Assembly (NCBI RefSeq): GCF_040448675.1
Contig: NZ_CP159289.1
Span: 6,059,001 to 6,123,000, forward strand
Direction of reading: 5' to 3'
Length of the DNA stretch: 64,000 bases
Origin: Dyadobacter sp. 676
Lineage (GTDB): Bacteria > Bacteroidota > Bacteroidia > Cytophagales > Spirosomataceae
Part shown: positions 11,072-18,772 of the stretch, one piece after another
Layout of the letters: each line of letters starts with the position of its first letter
Position numbering within the stretch: the stretch's first letter is position 1
Position numbers and translations under genes: made by a program
The notes under the pieces: model-generated
What the model saw: the letters and a program-made list of their open reading frames with translations, nothing else
Databases searched by the model: none
Told to the model about the DNA's origin: nothing

Positions 11072-12206
11072 ATGAATACAGAGAAAAAATTGCTGAGGCC
11101 ATTGCTGACGAACAATCTGAGATTGGCCAACCGTGTCGTAATGGCCCCTATGAACCGCCGGAGGGCATTTAACGGCGTGCCGGGCGAGTCGGCGGGCATT
11201 TACTACGGCCAGAGGGCCGGTGCCGGACTGATCATCACGGACAATACAGCCGTGGCGCCGAACGGTATCGGGTACGCCGGCACCCCGGGAATTTACAACC
11301 AGGCACAGGCCGACGGCTGGAAAAACGTTGCCGGGGCGGTGCACGCCCGCGGCGGCCGGATCTTTATGCAGCTGGTGCACGCGGGGCGTATCGGGCATTA
11401 CGCCAATAACGAGGCGCAAATGCCGCTGATCGCCCCTTCGGCGGTGAGGGCGGAGGGGTTCGTCAGGACGAAAGGGGATATCCATTTACCTATGAGCGAG
11501 CCGGTTGAGGCCACGGTTGCGGATATCCGCAGACTGATTGATGAACACATTCAGGCGGCTGTCCGTGCGATGGACGCTGGTTTCGACGGGGTCGAAATCC
11601 ATGGGGCGCATGGCTTTTTGCCCGAGCAATTCCTGCATCCGCACACCAACCGCCGTACCGATATTTATGGCGGAAACATCGCCAACCGCAGCCGTTTCCT
11701 GCTCGAAATTATGGAGGGCGTGGCGGCGGCGATCGGGAAGGAGCGTACGGGCATACGACTTTCGCCGTTTGTGAAACTGAACGACCTGCCCGATTATGCG
11801 GAGGAGGTCGAAACCCACCGCTATCTGGTCGATACCCTTCGGGAACTGGGGGGTTTTGTATATTCATTTATCCGATCAGGGCCCGGTTGGAAAGGGCAGG
11901 ATACCCGAGGCTTATATCCGCGACCTTCGCCGGCGTTTCGACGGGTTGGTCATCCTGGCGGGCGGCTATACCGCCGAAACGGCCGAAATGGCTTTGCAAA
12001 CCGGCCTGGCCGATCTCATAGCGTTCGGTAAACCATACATTGCCAACCCCGATCTGACCGAGCGGTTCAGGTTGAACATTCCTTTGGCAAATGGCGATCC
12101 CGAAACATATTACCAGGGCGGAGACGAGGGATATATCGACTACCCGGCGGCCGGACCCGCATGCGGCAGCACATTTGGCGCAAATACCACCGTTGATTGT
12201 CGTTAA
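11072..12206 (+). pseudogene. Old Yellow Enzyme family FMN oxidoreductase, one frameshift
   Basis: Cytosolic flavoenzyme that reduces activated C=C bonds (enones, nitro or nitrate esters) with NAD(P)H; 377 residues if repaired, a normal family length. Signature sequences are LRLANRVVMAPMNRRRA near the start, FMQLVHAGRIGH, VEIHGAHGFLPEQFL with the substrate-binding His pair, and TDIYGGNIANRSRF. The first frame fails after residue 259 at a G6 run (11848-11853). With five G it continues as ELGVLYIHLSDQGP into the C-terminal FMN phosphate-binding part (LVILAGGYTAETA, DLIAFGKPYIANPDL), ending at 12206. ATG 11072 is preferred to the GTG at 11054 because the latter overlaps the promoter. Probably controlled by the divergent AraC regulator. 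Confidence 0.92.
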
Positions 12207-12235
12207 ACCCCGCGAATTTTCACCTGCCATCGCGT

Positions 12236-12243
12236 TAGGTTTG
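12236..12243 (+). promoter_or_regulatory. Probable -7 element (TAGGTTTG) of the DinB-like gene
   Basis: All fixed positions of TAnnTTTG match, 15 bp upstream of the ATG at 12259. The -33 region is poor. It would allow transcription separate from the preceding oxidoreductase gene, which ends 52 bp earlier. Confidence 0.4.
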
Positions 12244-12258
12244 TAGGAAAAATGCGAT

Positions 12259-12792
12259 ATGAGGGTCAAGGATTATCAGGACACCATCGACATCTGGCTT
12301 CGGGCATTGGAAGGATACGATATAGCCAGGTTGCTTGCCCAGCCCGCACCGGGCGCGTGGTCACTCGGCCAGGTGTATATGCACATTCTCGACGAGGCGG
12401 AGTTTTATTTTAACCAGATCAAAATTTGCCTGGCGTCGAACGACCATGCGATGGAGGATTGTACTTCCGAGGCCAGGGCGATGCTGCACAATAACGCGTT
12501 TCCCGACGCGATCCTCGAAGGCCCGCCGTCGAATGCGCACGTCCGCCAGCCGACCAGCAAACAATTGCTCGTGGACCGCCTTCTGCACCTGAAAGCGCTC
12601 GTTACCGAAACCGACCGCCTGATCGCGACGAGCCTTTTCCACGGGAAAGCGAAGCATCCCGGCCTGTATTACCTGAGCGCCGAGGAATGGTTTCAGTTTT
12701 CGGAAATGCATTTCAGGCATCATTTACGGCAAAAGGCGAGGATAGAGGCGTTTCTGGAACGTACCTTCGGCAAGTGCGGGCCGGAAAGCTGA
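12259..12792 (+). CDS. DinB-like (DinB/YfiT superfamily) protein
   Basis: Four-helix-bundle protein of 177 residues of the DinB superfamily, which includes metal-dependent thiol S-transferases and many uncharacterised members. Supporting features are the opening W-x-S-L-G-Q motif (AWSLGQVYMHILDEAE, about residues 34-49) with the first metal His, and the closing EMHFRHHLRQKARIE segment (about 152-166) with the second cluster of His. These are the usual three-His metal ligands. ATG 12259 is chosen; an ATG at 12252 is out of frame. The 259 bp between its stop and the next gene show no further coding signal. Substrate unknown. Confidence 0.8.
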   Translation: MRVKDYQDTIDIWLRALEGYDIARLLAQPAPGAWSLGQVYMHILDEAEFYFNQIKICLASNDHAMEDCTSEARAMLHNNAFPDAILEGPPSNAHVRQPTSKQLLVDRLLHLKALVTETDRLIATSLFHGKAKHPGLYYLSAEEWFQFSEMHFRHHLRQKARIEAFLERTFGKCGPES

Positions 12793-13051
12793 TTTGGAAC
12801 AGGAATTAAGGGTCACCGGCCGTATTCATGCGAATGCGGCAAGCTCCTACAACCCGGAAATAGTGTACATCACTGTGGTGACTGGCTTTCAAAATCAAAG
12901 AAGCCGCCAGCGGTATTGGGTCAGAGCGCATTTGTCCATGCGGGCAGGAAACCGCTGAAATGGACGATTAAGCAGGGTATTCCGGTTTTGCAGCGCCAGG
13001 ATTTTGACGGCCGGGCGAAGGGCTGTAATATTACGTCAAAAACTAAATCCA

Positions 13052-13732
13052 ATGAAAGTAACATATTATGGCCATTCGTGCTTTTCGGTAGTTGCGGGTG
13101 GCAAAACGATTTTGTTCGATCCGTTCATCTCGGGCAACGAGCTCGCCAGCGGTATCAATCCGGACGACATCAGGGTCGATTATATTTTCGTCTCGCACGG
13201 CCACTTCGACCACTCGCACGACGTCGTGAAGATCGCCAACAATAACGACGCGATGGTGGTAGGCAGCTGGGAGCTGTACACGCATTTTGGCGCACAGGGC
13301 GTGAAAAACGTGCACCCGCTCAACCCGGGAGGCAAATGGGTCTTTGATTTCGGCACTGCCAAAGGAACGGCCGCCGTGCATTCGAGCAGCTTCCGCGACG
13401 GCAGCTACGCCGGCGTGGCCGAGGGGTTCGCATTCAAAACCGAGGACGGTAACTTCTATTACAGCGGCGACACAGCACTGACGCTCGATATGACCCTCGT
13501 TCCCAAATGGGCGAAGCTTCGTTTCGCGGCCTTACCAATCGGCGATGTGCTTACGATGGGCATCGAGGACGCTGTCGAAGCGGCGAAATTGCTGGGCGTA
13601 ACCCGAGTGCTGGGTTTGCATTACGATACTTTCGGGTTCATCCGCATCGACAAGGCGGAGGCAATCGAAGCATTCCGTAGCGCCGGTTTGACGCTCCATT
13701 TGCCCGAAATAGGGGAGTCGGTTGAAATTTAG
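13052..13732 (+). CDS. UPF0173-type metal-dependent hydrolase (metallo-beta-lactamase fold)
   Basis: Cytosolic metallo-hydrolase of 226 residues. The metal-binding HGHFDH motif lies at residues 49-54 (SHGHFDH), with further ligands in AVHSSSF, YYSGDTAL (Asp) and GLHYDTF (His), exactly the order seen in the UPF0173 family (B. subtilis YtkL-like). ATG 13052 gives MKVTYYGHSCF, the canonical family start; the upstream in-frame start at 13004 would add 16 unconserved residues. Likely a single-gene transcript. Substrate of the family is not established. Confidence 0.92.
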   Translation: MKVTYYGHSCFSVVAGGKTILFDPFISGNELASGINPDDIRVDYIFVSHGHFDHSHDVVKIANNNDAMVVGSWELYTHFGAQGVKNVHPLNPGGKWVFDFGTAKGTAAVHSSSFRDGSYAGVAEGFAFKTEDGNFYYSGDTALTLDMTLVPKWAKLRFAALPIGDVLTMGIEDAVEAAKLLGVTRVLGLHYDTFGFIRIDKAEAIEAFRSAGLTLHLPEIGESVEI

Positions 13733-13848
13733 TTAACACGAAGGGTAATTTTAATTCAATTTTAATCGCGCGGCCTTCATCTTAACGATATATTCGAACA
13801 CGATAACAAGTACCCAAAGTACGGTTATTGCTATTGAGTTATGTAATT

Positions 13849-13890
13849 AAAATCCATTGTTCATTTTGTTCAATGGATTTTATTTTTTAC
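13849..13890. terminator. Bidirectional terminator between convergent genes
   Basis: A perfect 11-bp stem (AAAATCCATTG at 13849-13859 with CAATGGATTTT at 13871-13881) with an 11-nt loop. On the plus strand it is followed by six T (13883-13888), serving the UPF0173 gene; on the minus strand the stem itself ends in TTTT and lies just past the stop of the LytTR regulator, closing the five-gene operon. Confidence 0.8.
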
Positions 13891-13893
13891 AGT

Positions 13894-14661
13894 TCAGCGG
13901 TTTTCGAGCCAGCCGAGAAAATGGCTTACTTTTTCCTTGCCTATCAGCAGTTTTTCGGGTGTCGCGATGGTGAGTTTGATGAAAAGCTTTCTCGAAAAAT
14001 AGTGCTCCACTTCCTTGATTGCTTCAAAGTTTACAAGATACTGGCGGTTCAGGCGATAGAACTGCGACGGCGGCACCGCACTTTGCACTTCTTCCAGCGG
14101 TTGCGATATTGTATAATCCTGGTTATCGAAAGTACGCAGCCAGGTAGTTTCGTTGTGAATGTAAAAGAAAGCGATCGTTTCCGTTTTGATCGTAATGTAT
14201 TTGTTCTGTTTGAAAACCAGGAAACTCTTTTTCCCCTCCGGCCCGCCCAGTTTTTTCAAAAGCGTTTCCAGCTCCGGCGCGAGCGGTTTTTCGTGGGAGA
14301 AATAACTTTTCAGTTGACTCAGTTTGTCGAGCGCGCCTTCGATATGTTCTTTTTTAAACGGTTTGAGCAGGTAGTCGATCCCGTTCGCCTTGAACGCCTC
14401 GATGGCGTAATGGTCATAAGCTGTGCAGAAAATAACGGGCGGCACCACTTTCACCGATTCGAAAATCTCGAAACAAAGACCGTCCGAAAGCTGGATATCC
14501 ATGAATATCAGGTCGGGCTGGGGCATTTCGGTGAGGTAGGCGATGGCCCGTTCCACGCTCTGGATCGTCGCCACGACTTCCGCTTCCGGGCGCAGGGCCG
14601 TGATCAGCTGAGCCAGCGAGCGGGCTGTTTTGATTTCGTCTTCAATGATTACGATTTTCAT
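13894..14661 (-). CDS. LytTR family response regulator
   Basis: Cytosolic response regulator of 255 residues, partner of the kinase encoded just upstream. Receiver domain at about 1-120: acidic pair IEDE at the start, phospho-acceptor Asp 55 in LIFMDIQLSDG, Thr in VIFCTAYD, and Lys in YLLKPFKK. The LytTR DNA-binding domain fills about 150-255 (IKTETIAFFYIHNETTWLRT, FYRLNRQYLVNFEAIKEV). The start codon lies inside the 3' end of the kinase gene (20-bp overlap), showing translational coupling. It is the last gene of an operon with two P460-like proteins and a DUF1223 protein, so these are likely targets or signal-related. Confidence 0.93.
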   Translation of the reverse strand: MKIVIIEDEIKTARSLAQLITALRPEAEVVATIQSVERAIAYLTEMPQPDLIFMDIQLSDGLCFEIFESVKVVPPVIFCTAYDHYAIEAFKANGIDYLLKPFKKEHIEGALDKLSQLKSYFSHEKPLAPELETLLKKLGGPEGKKSFLVFKQNKYITIKTETIAFFYIHNETTWLRTFDNQDYTISQPLEEVQSAVPPSQFYRLNRQYLVNFEAIKEVEHYFSRKLFIKLTIATPEKLLIGKEKVSHFLGWLENR

Positions 14662-15661
14662 AAATAAGGGGCAGCTTGACCCGGAAATGCTCCTGGTCGT
14701 TTTGGATGTCTATATTTTGTTCCAGCAGGTGGAAATACCGTCGCCGGATGTTTTCGAGCCCAACTTCCGTGGACGGTTCGGGGTTCTTTTTGGGTTGCAG
14801 CGGGTTCTCGACGACCAGCCGGTCGTTTTGCACATACACCCTGATATGCAAAGGGTAATCGAGCGACACGACATTGTGCTTGATACAATTTTCGACGAGC
14901 AATTGCAGTGTAAACGGCGGTATCCAGGTCCGGTACGCGTCTTCGGGAATGCTGTATTCCAGCTCGATACCCGCCTCGAACCGCGCTTTCAGCAGGTACA
15001 TATAAGCATCCAGGATTTCGATTTCTTCCGCGAGCGTAATCAGGTCAAGCTTTCTGTTCTCAAGTGTGAACCGGTAGAAGTCGGACAGTTTCAGGATGAA
15101 ATCCACGCTGTTCGGGTCTTCGAGCTCTACCATGGATTTGAGCGTGCTGAGGCTGTTGAACAGGAAATGCGGGTTAACCTGCTGTTTCAGAAGCTCGTAC
15201 TGTGCGCCAAGGTTGTCGGCCTTGCTCCGTTCCAGTTCGAGGATCACCTGCTGGTTACGGTGGGTCTGATAGAGGAGGTGCAGCAGCATGTAGAAGATCA
15301 GGTTGATCATAATGCCCCTTACTTCGAACATCAGCACCACCGGCCCGAAATCCAGCGAAGGGATGGCCAGCTTCTGAGCGCCTACCATTACGAACATGAG
15401 CACGATCCCGATGGCAATGCTCCGGAACAGCAGCGGATACGAAAAACCCGCCGGGGAATGTTCCCTGGTGAATTTGGGCAACGAATAAATATTGAAATAC
15501 CACACAAATAGTGTGAACGAGGTGGTAATCAGCGCGCTGGTAACCGCTTCGAAACCATTCGGATGCTTCTCGGCGATCTTGGGTACGGTGGTGAGCACGC
15601 CCAGCGACATGGAGCTGAGCCAGACGATCACCGCCGAAACCCTGAATGTCTTTTGTACCAT
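14642..15661 (-). CDS. LytS/YehU-type sensor histidine kinase
   Basis: Inner-membrane sensor kinase of 339 residues. Four predicted membrane helices (about 7-27, 41-60, 78-96, 112-131) are followed by a short coiled segment and the His_kinase domain with QQVNPHFLFNSLSTL (phospho-His 165) and an ATPase domain (LLVENCIKHNV as N-box, VGLENIRRR). There is no extracytoplasmic sensor domain, so the signal may be sensed in the membrane or supplied by co-encoded proteins. ATG 15661 lies 13 bp after the stop of the P460-like lipoprotein gene, and its 3' end overlaps the response regulator. Operon membership is therefore strong. Confidence 0.92.
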   Translation of the reverse strand: MVQKTFRVSAVIVWLSSMSLGVLTTVPKIAEKHPNGFEAVTSALITTSFTLFVWYFNIYSLPKFTREHSPAGFSYPLLFRSIAIGIVLMFVMVGAQKLAIPSLDFGPVVLMFEVRGIMINLIFYMLLHLLYQTHRNQQVILELERSKADNLGAQYELLKQQVNPHFLFNSLSTLKSMVELEDPNSVDFILKLSDFYRFTLENRKLDLITLAEEIEILDAYMYLLKARFEAGIELEYSIPEDAYRTWIPPFTLQLLVENCIKHNVVSLDYPLHIRVYVQNDRLVVENPLQPKKNPEPSTEVGLENIRRRYFHLLEQNIDIQNDQEHFRVKLPLIYENRNH

Positions 15662-15674
15662 TATTGTGGGTGGA

Positions 15675-16130
15675 TTACGGGAAAACCGACGCCCGTTGGG
15701 CAAATATAAAACTAATCCGCTCCGCTTCGCTTGCAGGGGCATTTTTGGCTGTCCCGTTATGCTGTTCCAGTGTATACGCAATGCCCGGCACACCTTGCCC
15801 GCCGGGCTGTACGGCTACGGTTTCTTCCGAAACCAGCGAGCCGTTGATGTTCCCGCCGAACCACAGCGGGTTCCCCTTCAGTGTCCAGGTGACGAGCTTG
15901 AAAACCTCGCCCGCCATGTGCGCCCGGGCTTCCTTACCTGCGTTCGCCAGCGCGCCGTCGTTGCCGTACAGCACAGAGATGGTTCCGCTGCGCTCGTTGT
16001 GGAAGGATGTGATCACATGCAGGCCGCGGTCATCGAAGATAGTTTCGGGAGCCGGTGCCAGCCCGCGCGATTGCTGGCAGGCCGGGAATGCCAATCCGGC
16101 TAAAAGAAAGAAAAGAATGTGCTTTTTCAT
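15675..16130 (-). CDS. Lipoprotein with P460-like domain, no haem motif
   Basis: Small lipoprotein of 151 residues: signal sequence with lipobox FPAC (Cys 18). The body resembles the P460 domain of the cytochrome two genes upstream: SGTISVLYGNDGAL parallels NGTMRIIYGNDIAV, and GEVFKLVTWTLKG parallels the GAVIAKVVWN strand. The C-terminal CxxCH of that cytochrome is missing, so covalent haem binding is not expected. Gaps to its neighbours are 8 bp (DUF1223 gene) and 13 bp (kinase gene), so it is transcribed with both. It may be a ligand-binding accessory in the signalling system; that role is inference. Confidence 0.65.
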   Translation of the reverse strand: MKKHILFFLLAGLAFPACQQSRGLAPAPETIFDDRGLHVITSFHNERSGTISVLYGNDGALANAGKEARAHMAGEVFKLVTWTLKGNPLWFGGNINGSLVSEETVAVQPGGQGVPGIAYTLEQHNGTAKNAPASEAERISFIFAQRASVFP

Positions 16131-16138
16131 GGTAATAA

Positions 16139-16909
16139 TCAGCTGTTTTGTTTGAAATCGGGACGGGTGGCCGCGACAATGGCGCCGGTTCGGGTGTCTT
16201 GAAGGAAGGTAACCACTTCCCAGTCGGCGACGTTGAATCCCTCGGGCAGGTTTACGGCCACATTTCCATCGGCTGCCGCCGTAAATCCCTGGATCTGACG
16301 CACGATCTGCACATGTGGCAGCAACCGGCCGGCATTCTCGCCGCGCTTCACCATCGTATGCGCAACCTTTTGAACCAACGCGACTTGCAAAACCGACCCG
16401 GCGGCGTGGGTCGTCTGGTAAGTCAGTTTTAGCTTGCTACCCTCGATTTGCGCCCCCGCATGCAGCTGAGCAGGGGCCGGGGAATGCAATTCCGCGTTCA
16501 GGGCGCGTTTCAGCGTTTCTTCCTGCGAGCCGATGAGTTCATGTCTGCCGTTCACGACCACCTGTGGCGTATAAACGGTTTCCAGTTTCAACCAATTGGC
16601 ATATTGGTATTGCCGTTTGGTGAAATCGCGGTTGCTGAACACGTCCCGCCAGCCCTGGTGGTTCCAGTAATCGACGTGGAATGCCAGGAGGTAAACCGGC
16701 TTGCCCGCATTCTCTTCCCGGATTTTTGCCAGTAATTTATCGGCCGGCGGACAGCTCGAACAGCCTTCGGAAGTGAAAAGCTCGACGACTGCGAAGCCGT
16801 TGTTATCGATGGTGGCGGACGTTTTCGGGTTGATATTCAAATCGGAAGCCATAGCGGATAATGCGGAGCAAATGAAGAAAAAAAGCGAGGCGATGATGTT
16901 GGTTTTCAT
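16139..16909 (-). CDS. Secreted DUF1223 thioredoxin-like protein
   Basis: Periplasmic protein of 256 residues with a thioredoxin-like fold. Signal peptide at 1-22 (MKTNIIASLFFFICSALSAM). ELFTSEGCSSCPPAD (residues 43-57) carries a CxxC pair (Cys 50 and 53) at the position of the thioredoxin active site, and LAFHVDYWNHQGW and VYTPQVVVNGRHE are the other conserved DUF1223 blocks. The ATG at 16909 is chosen; longer in-frame reading upstream lacks a signal peptide. It lies 65 bp after the P460 cytochrome gene and 8 bp before the lipoprotein gene. The redox partner is unknown, but co-transcription with haem proteins suggests a periplasmic thiol or haem-maturation role. Confidence 0.88.
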   Translation of the reverse strand: MKTNIIASLFFFICSALSAMASDLNINPKTSATIDNNGFAVVELFTSEGCSSCPPADKLLAKIREENAGKPVYLLAFHVDYWNHQGWRDVFSNRDFTKRQYQYANWLKLETVYTPQVVVNGRHELIGSQEETLKRALNAELHSPAPAQLHAGAQIEGSKLKLTYQTTHAAGSVLQVALVQKVAHTMVKRGENAGRLLPHVQIVRQIQGFTAAADGNVAVNLPEGFNVADWEVVTFLQDTRTGAIVAATRPDFKQNS

Positions 16910-16974
16910 GATTTCAAAAGGTAATTGTTGTTTGTAAAAAGGTTTTGCCTGGAATTCGTGCGGGCGGCGGACAG

Positions 16975-17919
16975 TCACTTCCCTGTGGGCCGCGTCGGAA
17001 TATCGAACACAAACCCCGTTTCTCTGGCAAGCTGGTGGCAATTGATACAGCTCGTCGCGAATGCCGCCGTCTTTCCGTAGGGCTTCAAATCGAGCCCGTT
17101 GAACCGGGCGAAACCCCAGCCTTCGGTTTCGGCGAATTTTTTTGCATCGCGGACCATAAGCTGCACATTGCTGAAATTGCCGGGTTTTACATTGCCGTCC
17201 GCATCCGGCGCCTGGCTGTTCCAGACCACCTTCGCGATCACCGCGCCGTCGGGCCATGGACGGATCCGGTCTTCTTCCAGCGCTTTCACGGCAATATCGT
17301 TTCCATAGATAATGCGCATCGTGCCGTTGTCGGGGCGGCCGGTGGTGCTGATCACCTTCCAGTTTTTGTAGTCGTCGAGATACTGGATGCCGTTGGGCGA
17401 AGTCGGGACATTAGCAACTTTCGGTTTTTCGATGATGCGGGCCGTGTCGCCGGTTGCGTAATGCCCGCGGGAAAGCTTGGTAACATATTTTTTCAGAATA
17501 TCGAGCTCCGCGGATGTCACCTTCGCGCCCGGATGTGCGGCTGCGTACCCGGGCAGGGGCATCCGGCCAGCATCGATCATATTTACGATATACCACAGCT
17601 TGCCCTCCTGCTCGGCTTTGGGAATGCTGTCCCACTCGGAAAAATTGAAACGTTTTCGGGCCTCCTCCACGTCGGCCGCCACCTTGTAGGAAAACGGCGC
17701 GATCTTGTCGTACCAGCGCAGGTTGGTCTCGTTCGAATGGCAGTCATAACACGAACGTCTGAGAATGCGGGTAACATTCTCCGGTCCATGGAACTCCGAT
17801 GTCACCGGCGGATTTTCGACAGTCGGACTTTTGACCTGCAAAACGACAAAGCTGGTAAAAATAATGCCCGCCAGGAGCGCGGCGGCGTTGCGGTATCGGT
17901 TGCGTTTCAGAGCATTCAT
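16975..17919 (-). CDS. Haem-binding domain plus cytochrome P460 domain protein
   Basis: Exported c-type haem protein of 314 residues. N-terminal membrane anchor or signal (about 10-30) is followed by a haem-binding domain with CYDCH at 57-61 and the PWYDKIAP-like block (LRWYDKIAPFSYKV), then a P460 domain (NWKVISTTGRPDNGTMRIIYGND) ending in a second haem site CINCH at 291-295. P460 cytochromes oxidise hydroxylamine or nitric oxide, or bind such ligands; the family assignment is by sequence, the substrate here is unknown. ATG 17919 replaces an upstream in-frame start at 17991 because the promoter lies between them. First gene of the five-gene operon ending with LytTR. Confidence 0.85.
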   Translation of the reverse strand: MNALKRNRYRNAAALLAGIIFTSFVVLQVKSPTVENPPVTSEFHGPENVTRILRRSCYDCHSNETNLRWYDKIAPFSYKVAADVEEARKRFNFSEWDSIPKAEQEGKLWYIVNMIDAGRMPLPGYAAAHPGAKVTSAELDILKKYVTKLSRGHYATGDTARIIEKPKVANVPTSPNGIQYLDDYKNWKVISTTGRPDNGTMRIIYGNDIAVKALEEDRIRPWPDGAVIAKVVWNSQAPDADGNVKPGNFSNVQLMVRDAKKFAETEGWGFARFNGLDLKPYGKTAAFATSCINCHQLARETGFVFDIPTRPTGK

Positions 17920-17932
17920 AGCGGTTTGTTTT

Positions 17933-17953
17933 TTCCCAAAAGTAGAATGGGAA
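17933..17953 (-). promoter_or_regulatory. Promoter with overlapping operator dyad for the P460 operon
   Basis: On the minus strand TACTTTTG (17937-17944) matches the -7 consensus TAnnTTTG, 17 bp from the ATG at 17919. It is embedded in an inverted repeat TTCCCA-N9-TGGGAA (17933-17953). A dyad over the -7 element is a usual repressor site. No clear -33 TTTG. Confidence 0.45.
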
Positions 17954-17978
17954 GCCGCCGCCGGGAACGGGAAACGGA

Positions 17979-18011
17979 CCGAACCGGACACATTCGCCCC
18001 CGAACCGGACA
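17979..18011. repeat. 12-bp direct repeat, 21-bp spacing, upstream of P460 operon and ohr
   Basis: CCGAACCGGACA occurs at 17979-17990 and exactly again at 18000-18011, two helical turns apart, in the divergent region between the P460 operon and ohr. Same-face spacing suggests a dimeric or cooperative DNA-binding protein. Confidence 0.5.
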
Positions 18012-18091
18012 GGTGCGGGGCGAGGCCGGCAACGGGGCCCGCGGAGCCGTCGAATGCGATTAAGCCGGGCTCCGCCGGAATGGGCAGCGCC

Positions 18092-18120
18092 TTTGCCCAC
18101 TTCGCGTGTCTGTTTGCCCA
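18092..18120. repeat. 8-bp direct repeat TTTGCCCA, 21-bp spacing, upstream of ohr
   Basis: TTTGCCCA is at 18092-18099 and 18113-18120, again 21 bp apart, just upstream of the presumed ohr -33 element. TGGGCA at 18081-18086 forms an inverted partner to the first copy. Confidence 0.4.
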
Positions 18121-18136
18121 TTCCGGCTATTTTGCA

Positions 18137-18168
18137 TTGTCCGGGAAGAGCCGGATGTATTCTATTTG
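18137..18168 (+). promoter_or_regulatory. Probable ohr promoter
   Basis: TTG at 18137-18139 and TCTATTTG at 18161-18168 (seven of eight match TAnnTTTG positions) with a 21-bp spacer, about 74 bp before the ATG. Confidence 0.4.
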
Positions 18169-18242
18169 TATCGGAAATCGCGGCGGAAATGCCGGTTCTC
18201 CACAGTTTCAACTATTTAGAACTTTAATTCAGAACCAACATC

Positions 18243-18695
18243 ATGGAAACGATCGAAATCACCAGAGCGGCAGGTACAACCACCATCGATAAAGTGCTTT
18301 ATACAGGCAAAACCCACACCTCGGGCGGGCGCGACGGCGCATCGCGCAGCTCGGACGGAAATCTCGACATTCAATTATCGTCGCCCGGTTCGAATGGCGT
18401 CGGTACGAATCCCGAACAGCTTTTTGCTGCCGGCTGGTCTGCATGTTTTATCGGCGCAATGGGCATTGCGGCGGCGAAGGAAAAAATAGCGCTTCCCGAG
18501 GCCACGGCAGTGGATGCGGAAGTGGATCTCGGCCTGGCCAAAGCCGAATATTTCCTGCAAGCCCGCCTGAACGTGAGCCTGCCGGGCCTTGACGAAGAAA
18601 CCGCCCGCATTATCGTCGAATCGGCACATCGGACCTGCCCGTACTCGAAAGCGACGCGCGGCAACATCAGCGTCACGATCAGCGTGACGATCTGA
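18243..18695 (+). CDS. ohr: Organic hydroperoxide resistance protein Ohr
   Basis: Cytosolic thiol peroxidase of the Ohr/OsmC family, 150 residues, reducing fatty-acid and other organic hydroperoxides with lipoyl-dependent reductants. Both catalytic cysteines are in context: GWSACFIGA (Cys 68) and HRTCPYSKATRGN (Cys 132); the conserved Arg side is in GRDGASRSSDGNLD. TNPEQLFAAG is the family signature. Divergent from the P460 operon, convergent with the LysR gene, and followed by a strong terminator. No OhrR-type MarR regulator is present in the window. Confidence 0.95.
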   Translation: METIEITRAAGTTTIDKVLYTGKTHTSGGRDGASRSSDGNLDIQLSSPGSNGVGTNPEQLFAAGWSACFIGAMGIAAAKEKIALPEATAVDAEVDLGLAKAEYFLQARLNVSLPGLDEETARIIVESAHRTCPYSKATRGNISVTISVTI

Positions 18696-18722
18696 CGAAC
18701 CATGGAAAGCACTTCATCAGCG

Positions 18723-18760
18723 CCCCGCCCGGTTAGTTCCGGGCGGGGATTTTTGTTTTG
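18723..18760 (+). terminator. Rho-independent terminator after ohr
   Basis: Perfect 10-bp GC-rich stem (CCCCGCCCGG at 18723-18732 with CCGGGCGGGG at 18739-18748), loop TTAGTT, followed by ATTTTTGTTTTG. Confidence 0.9.
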
Positions 18761-18772
18761 TTACGGAGGATA

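Noticed and set aside
12793..13051. Possible small gene in the gap before the UPF0173 hydrolase
   Set aside because: No frame shows conserved protein-like text; the open frame there overlaps and shadows the hydrolase start.
16945..18063. 372-codon plus-strand open frame over the P460 cytochrome gene
   Set aside because: Antisense to a gene with two haem motifs and a signal anchor; composition is that of a shadow frame.
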